Positions 1 to 6,252 of a DNA stretch of 6,352 nt are shown here, in pieces (the stretch's first letter is position 1; each line of letters starts with the position of its first letter). This DNA comes from Thermofilum sp. (GTDB taxonomy: Archaea > Thermoproteota > Thermoprotei > Thermofilales > Thermofilaceae), in contig JAJHRM010000151.1 in assembly GCA_020832965.1 (NCBI GenBank), positions 1-6,352 on the forward strand, read 5' to 3'. The notes under the pieces were generated by a model that saw only the letters and a program-made list of their open reading frames with translations, did not search any database and was not told where the DNA came from. The position numbers and the translations under genes were made by a program.

Positions 1-316
1 CCCACCGGCCCCCCAGCGGAACCAGCGCCAGCGCGCCCAAGCAGCCGAGCAGGAACGAGGCGAGGAAGCCCGCCCAGAAGGCGGAAGCGCCCCGGAGCGG
101 AACCTCCCTCAACGCGTGCTGCAGGAAACCGAAGTTCAACAGCGCCGCCGCGACGCCAGCCAACCCCACCTCCGCCGCAGCCCCACCCACCCCCGCAGGC
201 CCAAAGCGCGCCGCCACAACCGCCCAGAAAGCGAGCCCGGCCGAAGCGTTGAGCAGCGAGTACGCGGTCAGCCAAACCGCGCCCGAAAGCGCCCGCCCAA
301 ACCCCTCAGACGCCAT
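1..316 (-). CDS. N-terminus of probable polysaccharide flippase (MOP/Wzx-like), cut by window edge
   Basis: This reading frame begins at an ATG (316-314) and runs off the left edge after 105 codons. The start is supported by a strong AGGAGGG sequence three bases upstream. The protein is very hydrophobic, with probable membrane segments near residues 10-36, 43-69 and 77-101. The layout of a first helix ending in AARFGPAGVG, then a second helix containing NFGF and a short Arg/Glu stretch, resembles the N-terminus of polysaccharide-synthesis flippases, which usually read 'helix, ARxLGPxxYG, helix, xxFGL'. Such proteins move lipid-linked oligosaccharides across the membrane. The gene lies 97 nt downstream of the FAD enzyme with no TATA-like element between, so co-transcription is likely. 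Only about a quarter of a typical flippase is visible, so another multi-pass transporter remains possible. Confidence 0.6.
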   Translation of the reverse strand, partial: MASEGFGRALSGAVWLTAYSLLNASAGLAFWAVVAARFGPAGVGGAAAEVGLAGVAAALLNFGFLQHALREVPLRGASAFWAGFLASFLLGCLGALALVPLGGRW

Positions 317-319
317 AAG

Positions 320-326
320 CCCTCCT
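320..326 (-). promoter_or_regulatory. Strong Shine-Dalgarno sequence of the flippase-like gene
   Basis: The minus strand reads AGGAGGG followed by CTT and the ATG. It decides the start codon of the partial flippase-like gene. It contrasts with the AT-rich genes to the right, where I see no comparable ribosome binding site. Confidence 0.65.
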
Positions 327-413
327 AGGCCAGTGCGCTACTTAGCTGGGTAAGGCATGGAGAGAGGTTCGAACCGGAACGCGTGCCCAAGCTCCGCGCC
401 CGCGCTTGACATA

Positions 414-1694
414 TCAAAGCGTTAGCTTCTGCGCCTCCTCGAAGATGCGGTCGGTGTTCCAGTACTGCCAGCCGCCCCAGCGGCCGAACGGGATCACGCC
501 CAGCTCCCGCAGGCAGCGCTCCAGCGCGGCAACGTCGCCGGAGTGGGTCAACGTGTAGACGGGGTAGCCGTACTCGTGGAACCAAGCGGCAAGGACGTCA
601 ACATCCTCCTCCCTGAGTTCACCGATCTCGGCCAAGCCCTGGACGACCTCCTGCTTCAGCTCCTCCAAGTCCACCTCCCGCCCGGGCGGCACGGTGACCT
701 CCGCGACGAGCGCCGACCTCCCGGGCGGCGTATCCTCGCCGTAGTTCGAAATCCAAGCGTACCGGTGGAAGGGGTAGCGCTCATCAGGCACATAAACCCA
801 GTGGCGCCGCGGGGCCTCGCGGCGCAGCCCGACGCCCACAACCACCACCGAGTTGTAGTCGAGCCGCTCGGCAGCCTTGAACGCCTCCTCCGGCAGACCG
901 AAAACGCGGGGCGCCTCCCTGAGCGGGAGCGTGCTGACGACGCGGTCGGCCCTCAGGCAGCCGTTGACCAGGAACTCGTCTCCGACCCGCTTCACCTCCA
1001 CCACCCGCATCCGCAGGAACCTGACGCCGAGCGCCTCGGCGCGCCTGTAGGCGGCCTCCCACTGCTTCATGATCCCGCCCCTCCTCGGGTAGTAGAAGAC
1101 CGCCTGCTCCCGGTAACCCACCGTGGGGATGCCAGCCACCGCCCTCACTATATCCTCGAGCGAGGGCAGGGGGAGGCGGCCGGGGATGTAGACCCAGTCG
1201 GCGGAGATCCGGTCGAGAGGCCGCTTCCAGATCTTCTCGTTGTAGGGGATGAGGTAGTCCTCAGCCACCTCGCGCCCGAAGGTGCGGAGCAGCCACTCCC
1301 CGAAGTTCTTAGGCCGCTCGTCCCGCCGCTCGGTCAAAGCCCTGATGAGGGAGAGGCCGTAGCGGGCCCGCTTCTCGGGCGGCAGGACGTAGATGCCGTT
1401 CTCGAACGGGTAGGGGACGAAGATACCGCCAAGCAGCACGAACGAAGCCCTCTCGCGAGACACCCACTCGCCGCCCAGCGATAAGATACCTTCAACCACG
1501 TCGCGCCTCCCGCTGAAGACCACGTGGCTGCCCCCAACGTCGAACAGGTAGCCTTTAACGAGCTCGGAGCGCAGGAGCCCGCCGCCGAAGTCCCGGTCCA
1601 CGCAGACGACGTCCACCGCCGGGTAGAGGCGCTTAACGCGGACGGCAGCCACCAGCCCAGACCAGCCACCGCCAAGAATTAGTACACGGGACAC
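414..1694 (-). CDS. FAD-dependent UDP-galactopyranose mutase/protoporphyrinogen oxidase-like enzyme
   Basis: The 426-residue protein starts at GTG; its N-terminus VLILGGGWSGLVAA (residues 4-17) is a Rossmann dinucleotide-binding motif placed right at the start, which supports this start. An acidic VDRD follows at 32-35 and DVGGSHVVFSG at 52-62, as in FAD proteins of the amine-oxidase/mutase superfamily. Further family-like segments are VPYPFENG (93-100), PYNEKIWKRPL (150-160), FYYPRRGGI (200-208), VVSTLPL (252-258) and the C-terminal FAD-contact segment GRWGGWQYWNTDRIF (404-418), which resembles the end of UDP-galactopyranose mutase-like proteins. If it is a mutase, it interconverts UDP-sugar pyranose and furanose forms in the cytoplasm for glycan assembly. 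Neighbouring glycosyltransferases and a flippase-like gene support that role over haem synthesis. The exact substrate cannot be read from the sequence. The gene is strongly GC-rich, unlike the genes to its right. Confidence 0.72.
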   Translation of the reverse strand: MSRVLILGGGWSGLVAAVRVKRLYPAVDVVCVDRDFGGGLLRSELVKGYLFDVGGSHVVFSGRRDVVEGILSLGGEWVSRERASFVLLGGIFVPYPFENGIYVLPPEKRARYGLSLIRALTERRDERPKNFGEWLLRTFGREVAEDYLIPYNEKIWKRPLDRISADWVYIPGRLPLPSLEDIVRAVAGIPTVGYREQAVFYYPRRGGIMKQWEAAYRRAEALGVRFLRMRVVEVKRVGDEFLVNGCLRADRVVSTLPLREAPRVFGLPEEAFKAAERLDYNSVVVVGVGLRREAPRRHWVYVPDERYPFHRYAWISNYGEDTPPGRSALVAEVTVPPGREVDLEELKQEVVQGLAEIGELREEDVDVLAAWFHEYGYPVYTLTHSGDVAALERCLRELGVIPFGRWGGWQYWNTDRIFEEAQKLTL

Positions 1695-1710
1695 GGTTTC
1701 AACCTATTGC

Positions 1711-1742
1711 TTTACGTCATTGTACTTATATTTTACGTACTT
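1711..1742 (-). repeat. Repeated ACGTAAA/AAGTAC motifs flanking the TATA-like element
   Basis: On the minus strand ACGTAAA occurs at 1738-1732 and 1717-1711, 21 bp apart, one on each side of the TATA-like element. AAGTAC occurs at 1742-1737 and 1727-1722, 15 bp apart. The two units read AAGTAC-GTAAA and AAGTAC-AATGAC-GTAAA, an imperfect direct repeat. A third ACGTAAA lies at 1814-1808. The spacing of two helical turns around a promoter suggests a regulator site, but this is inference from position only. Confidence 0.3.
1725..1734 (-). promoter_or_regulatory. TATA-like promoter element for the FAD enzyme
   Basis: The minus strand carries AAAATATAAG preceded by CGT. Archaeal transcription usually starts about 25 nt downstream of the TATA centre, which would give a leader of about 10 nt before the GTG at 1694. 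That short leader contains GGTTGA, at best a weak Shine-Dalgarno sequence. The element is surrounded by repeated ACGTAAA and AAGTAC motifs. The position is consistent but no start site is proven. Confidence 0.5.
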
Positions 1743-1779
1743 CTTTAAGCGTCCACGAACCTAAAGCGTGCTTTCGCCA

Positions 1780-1925
1780 TTATACAGCCTCGCTTCTCTG
1801 TGGGATCTTTACGTATTTTAATGGTTTCAGCATCGTTTCAAAGCCCCGCGCTTCAAGTATCCTTCGCAACTCGGCGTAGCCGCTGTGATACCTGACAGCG
1901 ATCTATCGAACATCATGAGGTTCTC
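1780..1925 (-). pseudogene. Possible decayed coding relic, perhaps of a NYN-like or other small protein
   Basis: A 40-codon open stretch ends at TAA 1782-1780 and reads in part RYHSGYAELRRILEARGFE, then KPLKYVKIPQRSEAV. The composition and helix-like pattern look like real protein, but the frame has no convincing start: a TAG closes it at 1905-1903 and a TGA lies further upstream. Just upstream, another frame reads ENLMMFDRSL from 1925, so a frameshift may have split the gene. The pieces vaguely recall NYN/PIN-type nuclease domains (an xENVMxFxD start and an L..LexxGfe...kPLky segment), but this is from memory of family patterns and is weak. An alternative is chance coding potential in GC-rich DNA. 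Confidence 0.28.
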
Positions 1926-2010
1926 AGGCCGCGCCCCCAGTAGCACTCATTCTCGCAACCCTTAGCGCGCGCCACCCGTGGAAAGAGCAGATACCGTGAC
2001 ACGCTCTAAG

Positions 2011-2029
2011 AAACTAAAAATATTTTAAC
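2011..2029 (-). terminator. Possible T-rich terminator after the GT-C gene
   Basis: About ten bases beyond the TAA of the GT-C gene the minus strand reads TTAAAATATTTTTAG, ending in a run of five T. Archaeal RNA polymerase commonly terminates at short T-runs without a hairpin. The place, at the end of the AT-rich gene series, fits. The same bases could also pass for a TATA-like element, so the call is weak. Confidence 0.3.
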
Positions 2030-2037
2030 AACATTAA

Positions 2038-3975
2038 TTAATTATTTGTTAAGATTACTTTGTAAACACGCGTAGATCCTGATTTGAAAACGACTTGCAA
2101 GAATGGATACTGATCAAAGATCCTAGCGTATTCTTCTGCCGAATATGGTTTGGCATAGTATCCAAAATTTTCTCCATATAATTGATATCCCCACTCTGAT
2201 GTCAAAAGAATATATCGAACATTGTATTTCTTTAATGTTTCTAATATATATTTCTCGTCTTTTGGATTTTGCCATATTTTTTGAAGATCCTTAAAACGCT
2301 TTGTATAAACAAATTGAGCCCATGGATGGTGAGTTAAATTCTTAATAGATAAACCTAGTAAATAGTTACTTATATGAGATCCATCATTTAATATTAAATC
2401 ATTATTATTTATATTTTTATTTATCCATTCTAGAGCGGCAAAGTCATCCTTAAACGTGGGCATACGTGTAAACCAACTCCATATATCGATTTGTTTCGGC
2501 GAGAGATACGCAGATAAATTCGGAATAAAAACTATGATCGCTATTATAATTGAAGTAATTACTAGTATTATTTCACCAAAGCTTGTAATTTTTTTAACCA
2601 TTACATTCTTTTTATTAACAGATATTTTAATAGTAAATATAATTAAATGTTTTTTATTATATAATATGCGCAGTACCGAGAATAGCAAAGGCCATGAAAG
2701 AGTAGCTAAAATAATTATGCTCCTAGACGGTGTAATATAGAATATATATTCATAAATAGATTTATGAATCGATACGAGAATTAATGTTGTAGTCAATATA
2801 TAAAACAAAACTGGATCAAAATTCTTTAATTTTGGAAATGCATACATACCTATTATACTTACAAGATATGTAACTAATATTGTTGCCCCATTAATGTTAT
2901 CAATAAAAAATTGCCAGTTGATGAGGTATGAATACATTGTCAGCTTACCGCCAATTCCTTCACCACCAGGGAAGTAACTACCTTTAAGATACGAAATCAA
3001 TATAACTAAAGTATAATATTTATATAAAAATAAATAACAGATAGAAAATAATAGAAGTGTAAAAGATATTATTAATATTAATAGCGTATTAATAGATTTT
3101 AAAGTCTGTTTCAAATGCAACCAAATTAATTTCCAATACATACAAATACTCAGTAAAGTATAAAATATTATTAGTAAAGCAAAAGGCGGATAACAGAGAA
3201 CAAGTGATATGATATAAATAAAGCTTAACATTAATTTTCTCTTTAGTACAATCCAACTGTTTCTCTTATCATCTATTATAAATAAGGATAACATACTAAT
3301 GTAAGATAAAACAATGTAAAAACCGCATAATGCCGGGTATACACCGTTAAAAAAGTAACCTACTAGCCATTTTTCTAAATTTCCCGAGGGATGAATCAAA
3401 AATGTTGAAAGAAAAGCAATAATAGAAAATATTTTTGAACGCGTAATAATGTAAGTTAAGCTATAAATTAATATAGGCAACTGAATTATTATAGACGCCC
3501 CCATTAAGAATACTGCCTCAGCTGGATAAAGTCTTAGTAATTCATTAACCATTGCAGTTAATATATGAAAACCTGGAGGATAGAGTATCAAAATTGGACT
3601 TGGCTCTAACGGCAGCTTCCCAGCGAACTGTATCAGCGAGACGAGAGGAGCCGTGCCGGTTATAATGTCACCAGCAGGAGGCCACATCATATAATTAACT
3701 ATCCAAATAAAATAACAGGATGTTACAATAAATAGTAGTAAGGAAAGAAATTCGTCCAAAAGTGCTCTATTTTTATTACGCATAAACGGATACTTACAGG
3801 TTACCTTTATACTTATAAGTATACTTGTTTTATGGATAGCAGCTAAAATAGTGCCAAAAGATACTATAATAGGTATTAGTGGATGTACTTTAAAAATAGC
3901 TGCTATAAAATAGGTCGGTATTAATACTGTTATTCCCGAGGCAATATATAACGGAAACTTAATAAAAAATGGCAA
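2038..3975 (-). CDS. Polytopic membrane protein, probable GT-C-fold glycosyltransferase
   Basis: The 645-residue protein has about 12-13 hydrophobic segments (for example near 5-27, 31-55, 74-98, 128-147, 152-178, 208-234, 247-275, 297-330, 365-383, 387-403, 418-437 and 466-487) followed by a soluble C-terminal domain of about 155 residues. The first large loop after the third segment carries WPPAGD (98-103) and then LYPPGFH (131-137). An acidic residue in this loop plus a YPPGFH motif at the next helix is typical of GT-C enzymes and of DUF6541-type relatives, which use lipid-linked sugars at the outer membrane face. The C-terminal part has ALEWINKNI (514-522), a segment common in the soluble domain of such proteins. 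Donor and acceptor cannot be read. The start is TTG with no Shine-Dalgarno and no nearby in-frame ATG; an overlapping ATG frame lies upstream. A polymerase or ligase role is possible. Confidence 0.6.
   Translation of the reverse strand: MPFFIKFPLYIASGITVLIPTYFIAAIFKVHPLIPIIVSFGTILAAIHKTSILISIKVTCKYPFMRNKNRALLDEFLSLLLFIVTSCYFIWIVNYMMWPPAGDIITGTAPLVSLIQFAGKLPLEPSPILILYPPGFHILTAMVNELLRLYPAEAVFLMGASIIIQLPILIYSLTYIITRSKIFSIIAFLSTFLIHPSGNLEKWLVGYFFNGVYPALCGFYIVLSYISMLSLFIIDDKRNSWIVLKRKLMLSFIYIISLVLCYPPFALLIIFYTLLSICMYWKLIWLHLKQTLKSINTLLILIISFTLLLFSICYLFLYKYYTLVILISYLKGSYFPGGEGIGGKLTMYSYLINWQFFIDNINGATILVTYLVSIIGMYAFPKLKNFDPVLFYILTTTLILVSIHKSIYEYIFYITPSRSIIILATLSWPLLFSVLRILYNKKHLIIFTIKISVNKKNVMVKKITSFGEIILVITSIIIAIIVFIPNLSAYLSPKQIDIWSWFTRMPTFKDDFAALEWINKNINNNDLILNDGSHISNYLLGLSIKNLTHHPWAQFVYTKRFKDLQKIWQNPKDEKYILETLKKYNVRYILLTSEWGYQLYGENFGYYAKPYSAEEYARIFDQYPFLQVVFKSGSTRVYKVILTNN
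3601..3690 (-). other. GC-rich patch inside the AT-rich GT-C gene
   Basis: By direct count, 51 of 90 bases here are G or C (57%), and 37 of 60 in 3601-3660 (62%), against 19 of 60 just to the left and 22 of 80 just to the right. The patch encodes residues around 96-125, including WPPAGD and the loop before YPPGFH, the likely catalytic loop. Its codons end often in G or C (for example CTC, GTC, TCG, CTG, CAG, TTC), unlike the rest of the gene. The reading frame is uninterrupted. Confidence 0.7.
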
Positions 3976-4081
3976 AGAAGAAATATTTGATCCAAAAAAA
4001 GCAATGAATTATAAACATACCTTCAATCAATTCAATACCATATATAACCGTAAGACCCAATATTGATGTATAATAGTCCAT
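3959..4081 (-). other. Small ATG-initiated hydrophobic frame overlapping the GT-C start
   Basis: A 40-codon frame starts MDYYTSILGLTVIYGIELIE, ends at TAA 3961-3959 and overlaps the first codons of the GT-C gene in another frame. Removing a single T from the run of six T (minus strand, 3969-3964) would join it in frame to IKFPLYIASG of the GT-C protein and give an ATG start at 4081. It could be a separate leader peptide, the true N-terminus split by a frameshift, or chance in AT-rich DNA. I cannot choose from the sequence alone. Confidence 0.25.
4007..4015 (-). promoter_or_regulatory. Candidate TATA element for the GT-C gene
   Basis: The minus strand reads TTTATAATT about 36 nt upstream of the TTG start; transcription about 26 nt downstream would leave a leader of about 10 nt. 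A second candidate, GGTTATATATGG, lies at 4049-4038. AT-rich sequence makes such matches common, so either may be chance and the gene may simply be read through from upstream. Confidence 0.25.
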
Positions 4082-4086
4082 CAATA
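4061..4086. repeat. Inverted repeat (8-bp arms) in the GT4 to GT-C gap
   Basis: TATTGATG at 4061-4068 is perfectly complementary to CATCAATA at 4079-4086, with a 10-nt loop. The right arm lies within the 11-bp tandem repeat. In RNA it could form a modest AT-rich hairpin in the leader of the GT-C gene. No T-run follows directly, so a terminator role is not supported. Confidence 0.4.
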
Positions 4087-4095
4087 GTCCATCAA
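4072..4095. repeat. Perfect 11-bp tandem duplication
   Basis: AATAGTCCATC occurs twice head to tail (4072-4082 and 4083-4093) followed by AA that begins a third copy. On the minus strand each copy carries an ATG. The first ATG reads only ATG GAC TAT TGA, and the TGA overlaps the ATG of the second copy, which opens the 40-codon frame that overlaps the GT-C start. This looks like a recent slippage duplication. Confidence 0.85.
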
Positions 4096-4127
4096 AATGA
4101 ATTCATTTTTATATATAAATTATCATA

Positions 4128-5219
4128 TTATATTCCAAAAAGAATTTTCTTATATACTTTCATATATTTTTCATACATTTTTTGTACATTAAAATTATCT
4201 TCTACAAATTTCCTACAATTTGAACGATCTATTTCGCGAACCTTAATACATTTATTTGCTACATCAATTAAATCTTTTCCAAGATAACCATTATAACCAT
4301 CAATAACAACCTCTTCAGCCGAACTATTAACGAAACCTACTATAGGAGTACCTGTAGCTAACGCCTCTAGATGTGCTGTAATTAAACCGATCTCAAACGA
4401 TGTTACCAGTAAAGCATCACAAGATCCCAGAATACGGTACATTAGCTCAGTTTGTACGTTAGGAAAAAATTTTATATATTTGCGAGATTTTATCATACTA
4501 ATTAATTTTCTAGCATATTTGGTTAATGGAAAATCTAATTTACCCATCATAAACAGGCATACATTATACCCCCACTCATGTAATATATCGACAATTTTTA
4601 TAGCTAGATGAGGTTGCTTTTCATAAATAAATTTTCCAAGGAAGCAAAGCTGAATTTCACAATCTTTTTGGGGGTTTGGATTGAATGGAATATGTGTAAT
4701 ATCGATACCATTATGGATATAAGTTAACAAATCATTTTTAAAGAACTTTTTATATTCTACATATGCCCTTCTACTGATCGTTACAAATTTAGTATTTCTT
4801 GGAAAGATAGCAGCAAGCGATGTAGTTAAAAATGGCCAAAATTTTCTTAACGAAGTAGGACAATGCAACGTTGTTATTACTTTACTTTTTGCTAATACTG
4901 TCGCAGTAATACCTTCTTCTGAAATATGATTATGTATGATATCATAATCATATTGACGACTTTTTAGAAATGCTCTTAAAGAATACATAGATATGAATCT
5001 TTTTATTATAAATTTTTTCTCGGTATAAATAAATGATTCCATAAAAGATAGATCTCTAACACCAGGAATGGTCGAAGGTTTTCCAGCAATTACGGCAACG
5101 TTATGACCATTTTTGGCTTGTTCCTCTGCAAGAGCATATACTACTCGTTCAGTTCCACCATAACCTTTAACCGGTATACCGACCGGGTTCGATATATGTA
5201 AAATATTTAACTTCTCCAT
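4128..5219 (-). CDS. GT4-family (GT-B fold) glycosyltransferase
   Basis: The 363-residue protein has the two Rossmann-like halves of GT-B enzymes. The N-terminal half has the glycine-rich acceptor-side loop GYGGTERVV (19-27), EQAKNGHNVAVIAG (33-46) and IIHNH (94-98). The second half opens with IHNGID (168-173) and LGKFIYEKQPHLAI (194-207), and carries the nucleotide-sugar region CDALLVTSFEIGLITAHLEA (267-286) followed by TGTPIVGF and EEVVIDGYNGYLG. Such retaining enzymes transfer a sugar from a nucleotide donor, usually to a lipid-linked glycan on the cytoplasmic face. The sugar is unknown. The two glutamates usually spaced E-x7-E are here E276 and E285, spaced E-x8-E. The ATG start lies 18 nt after the GT2 stop, with no clear Shine-Dalgarno, so it is probably in the same transcript. 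Confidence 0.85.
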   Translation of the reverse strand: MEKLNILHISNPVGIPVKGYGGTERVVYALAEEQAKNGHNVAVIAGKPSTIPGVRDLSFMESFIYTEKKFIIKRFISMYSLRAFLKSRQYDYDIIHNHISEEGITATVLAKSKVITTLHCPTSLRKFWPFLTTSLAAIFPRNTKFVTISRRAYVEYKKFFKNDLLTYIHNGIDITHIPFNPNPQKDCEIQLCFLGKFIYEKQPHLAIKIVDILHEWGYNVCLFMMGKLDFPLTKYARKLISMIKSRKYIKFFPNVQTELMYRILGSCDALLVTSFEIGLITAHLEALATGTPIVGFVNSSAEEVVIDGYNGYLGKDLIDVANKCIKVREIDRSNCRKFVEDNFNVQKMYEKYMKVYKKILFGI

Positions 5220-5237
5220 AAAGTTTTGATAACAAAC

Positions 5238-6251
5238 CTAAAAATAATGTAGCTTGAGCTCATTAATTAAGTTTCTAATATGAGGTTTAATTACAAAAAT
5301 ATTAGGATGTCTATTTTCTCCGATGTTTATCATCAGTATTTTTTTGCGAAACGAAATTAATCTGAAATTTTTTATACCCCATAGAATAGCATATAAAGTT
5401 GCTATAGCATGCCCGAAATTGACTTTAAAAAGATAAATAGACTTTAATAATTCAAAAATAATAAATAATATTAAGTATTTGGTTCCTAATAGAGAACCTA
5501 GCGTTATAAATTTGTTTCTAGTATTTAAGTAGATAAAAAATGGAGGAAGAATCCCCATTTTAGACGTACGTCCACGCTTATGGATAGCTTTAGCGGAAGG
5601 GATGCAAACTACTTTATATCCTTTCATCCATGTTCTCAAAGCTAGATCTACATCTTCATAGTTAAAATAGAAACTAGGATCAAACGGTTTAAAAAACTTA
5701 TCATTTCTAAATATATCCACTCTGAGTAACAAGCACGCTCCAGCTCCATAAGAAATTTCATAAAATTCTTTACGAACAATAAACAATGAAAGAGGTAAAC
5801 CGCGGAAAGGGTTATAAGAATATCCTAGAAAGTCTATGTAAGCGCCGGCACAATCAATAAATCCATCTTGTGCTACAAGCAAAGGCTGTGCCAATCCTAT
5901 ATCTGGAAAAGTCTCAGCTACGCGTACTAAATTGCTTAAGGCTGTTTTATCGAGAACCACATCATCGTCGATGAAAAGAACATACCTAGAAGAAGGATCC
6001 GCAAATTTGAATCCGATATTTCTTTGCGCAGGTAATCCATAGTCTTTTTTAAGCAGGATCAATTTATTATAATTCATCTTTTTTAATGCTTTTCTGATAT
6101 TTTGAAGTGGTATCCCATATGTTACAATAATAATTTCTTTGTTATCGTATTCTAATTTATTTAGTGCCTCTAAGCATTGCCTCAATTTATCTAAATCGCG
6201 ATAAGAGTTAATTATTATAGAAACCATAGGTAAATTTGATTCCTGATTCAT
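5238..6251 (-). CDS. GT2-family (GT-A fold) glycosyltransferase with C-terminal hydrophobic region
   Basis: The 337-residue protein begins its catalytic domain with VSIIINSYRDLDKLRQCLEAL (10-30), has QRNIGFKFA (76-84), and the metal-binding FIDDDV (93-98), then GAGACLLLR (169-177) and the acceptor-side YEDVDLALR (198-206) with KAIHKRG (221-227). This order matches rhamnosyltransferase/WcaA-like GT2 enzymes, which are inverting and metal dependent. A hydrophobic stretch at about 250-290 suggests membrane attachment. The usual acidic 'DNxS' after strand two is replaced by VTYGIP (43-48). The ATG is one base after the stop of the upstream GT4 gene and has no Shine-Dalgarno, suggesting tight or coupled translation. 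Donor and acceptor are unknown. Confidence 0.87.
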   Translation of the reverse strand: MNQESNLPMVSIIINSYRDLDKLRQCLEALNKLEYDNKEIIIVTYGIPLQNIRKALKKMNYNKLILLKKDYGLPAQRNIGFKFADPSSRYVLFIDDDVVLDKTALSNLVRVAETFPDIGLAQPLLVAQDGFIDCAGAYIDFLGYSYNPFRGLPLSLFIVRKEFYEISYGAGACLLLRVDIFRNDKFFKPFDPSFYFNYEDVDLALRTWMKGYKVVCIPSAKAIHKRGRTSKMGILPPFFIYLNTRNKFITLGSLLGTKYLILFIIFELLKSIYLFKVNFGHAIATLYAILWGIKNFRLISFRKKILMINIGENRHPNIFVIKPHIRNLINELKLHYF

Positions 6252-6252
6252 A

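Larger units (their letters stand above)
1695..2037. other. Intergenic region without an intact gene
   Basis: This 343-nt gap separates the GC-rich genes from the AT-rich glycosyltransferase genes. From right to left it holds a T-run after the GT-C gene, a GC-richer stretch with a probable decayed coding relic, a very short frame starting ATG at 1779 (MAKARFRFVDA, 11 codons) and the promoter-like element of the FAD enzyme. I see no tRNA, intact insertion sequence, inverted terminal repeats or CRISPR repeats in it. Confidence 0.6.

Noticed and set aside
116..328. A 70-codon plus-strand frame
   Set aside because: It is opposite the flippase-like N-terminus; the product is low-complexity Arg/Pro, and the minus-strand frame has a strong Shine-Dalgarno.
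320..420. A tRNA-like T-loop, GGTTCGAACC at 366-375
   Set aside because: The five-base T-stem does not pair on either strand, and no acceptor or anticodon stem can be built around it.
404..420. A small hairpin overlapping the FAD-enzyme stop codon
   Set aside because: The stem is six pairs with a bulge and is followed by GC-rich sequence, not a T-run, so it is not a convincing terminator.
543..1484. A 313-codon plus-strand open frame
   Set aside because: It lies entirely opposite the FAD enzyme, whose protein has clear motifs. The plus-strand product is rich in Arg, Pro, Leu and Val without any recognisable domain, as expected for antisense frames in GC-rich genes.
1830..1925. A possible C/D-box small RNA (ATGATGT ... 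CTGA on the minus strand)
   Set aside because: The boxes are nearly 90 nt apart, longer than usual for archaeal C/D RNAs, the C box has a mismatch and no good internal boxes are present.
2456..2740. A 94-codon plus-strand hydrophobic frame
   Set aside because: It is antisense to the GT-C gene; hydrophobicity simply mirrors AT-rich membrane-segment codons.
4063..4287. A 74-codon plus-strand frame over the tandem repeat
   Set aside because: It overlaps the end of the GT4 gene in antisense and has no domain or start signal.
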